64,000 nt of DNA from Streptomyces sp. Root1304 (GTDB lineage Bacteria; Actinomycetota; Actinomycetes; Streptomycetales; Streptomycetaceae): positions 208,065 through 272,064 of the forward strand of contig NZ_LMEP01000022.1 of the NCBI RefSeq assembly GCF_001426405.1, given 5' to 3'. Below the pieces are notes generated by a model. It had not been told where the DNA came from, ran no database searches, and saw only the letters and a list, made by a program, of their open reading frames with translations. This document shows, one piece after another, positions 63,946-64,000 of the stretch; the stretch's first letter is position 1, and each line of letters starts with the position of its first letter. The translations under genes and the position numbers were made by a program.

Positions 63946-64000
63946 GGGGCCCGCCGCCGAAGGGGGCCCCACCCCGCCCGGGGGTCGGGCGGGGGCAGGC

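Overview
The window is high-GC actinobacterial DNA, almost certainly from a Streptomyces chromosome. Codon third positions are nearly all G or C, GTG and TTG starts are common, and many genes overlap by ATGA or GTGA. The families present (NOS oxygenase, DUF2470 under an iron box, CsbD, DUF6153, RHS proteins with WXG-like N-termini, the 53-aa hydrophobic protein) are typical of the genus. I see no rRNA, tRNA, CRISPR array, transposase or phage gene.

Layout. 1-13.3 kb is mostly metabolic: a truncated HD-domain gene, an F420/flavin LLM oxidoreductase, an MMPL exporter, an iron-box-controlled DUF2470 gene, the methylmalonyl-CoA mutase operon mutA-mutB-meaB, an HxlR/imine-reductase-like divergent pair, and a stand-alone nitric oxide synthase oxygenase. 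13.3-19.4 kb holds a LacI regulator divergent from a secreted ricin-type lectin protein, a VOC protein and a sugar-nucleotide epimerase. 19.5-27.2 kb carries a two-component system, a tight glycosyltransferase / TIGR04282-type transferase / methyltransferase operon, a membrane molybdopterin oxidoreductase with a small membrane partner, and a GT87-like mannosyltransferase. 27.1-33.6 kb has a MarR/TetR divergent pair with three inverted-repeat operators, then a second paralogous molybdopterin oxidoreductase plus membrane partner downstream of a GMC / small-subunit / decarboxylase-like operon. 33.9-38.1 kb is transport: an ABC half-transporter, a BrkB-like protein and a ClC channel.

38.8-55.7 kb is the most individual part. 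A large secreted subtilase is followed by a compact three-gene biosynthetic operon: type II thioesterase, SAM methyltransferase, and one 2062-residue NRPS. I read the NRPS as fatty-acyl-AMP ligase, ACP, cyclization domain, cysteine-like adenylation domain with an inserted oxidase, and PCP. It is predicted to make a 2-alkyl-thiazole (lipothiazole). Next come a 1625-residue RHS polymorphic toxin with a distinct C-terminal effector and a DUF6193 neighbour that may be its immunity protein.

55.8-57.7 kb is a decaying copper locus. A DUF6153 gene and a multicopper oxidase gene are broken by several independent indels, including a deletion removing part of the copper site. 57.9-64 kb returns to ordinary accessory genes: a methyltransferase divergent from a MerR regulator, CsbD, an FGD-like F420 oxidoreductase, an operon of HemK-like methyltransferase, CDGSH iron-sulfur protein and haem-oxygenase-like iron enzyme, a GNAT acetyltransferase and a tiny hydrophobic protein before a strong terminator.

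A recurrent theme is short GC-rich tandem repeats (5, 6, 7, 16, 25 and about 40 bp units) in intergenic spacers, several running into gene 3' ends.
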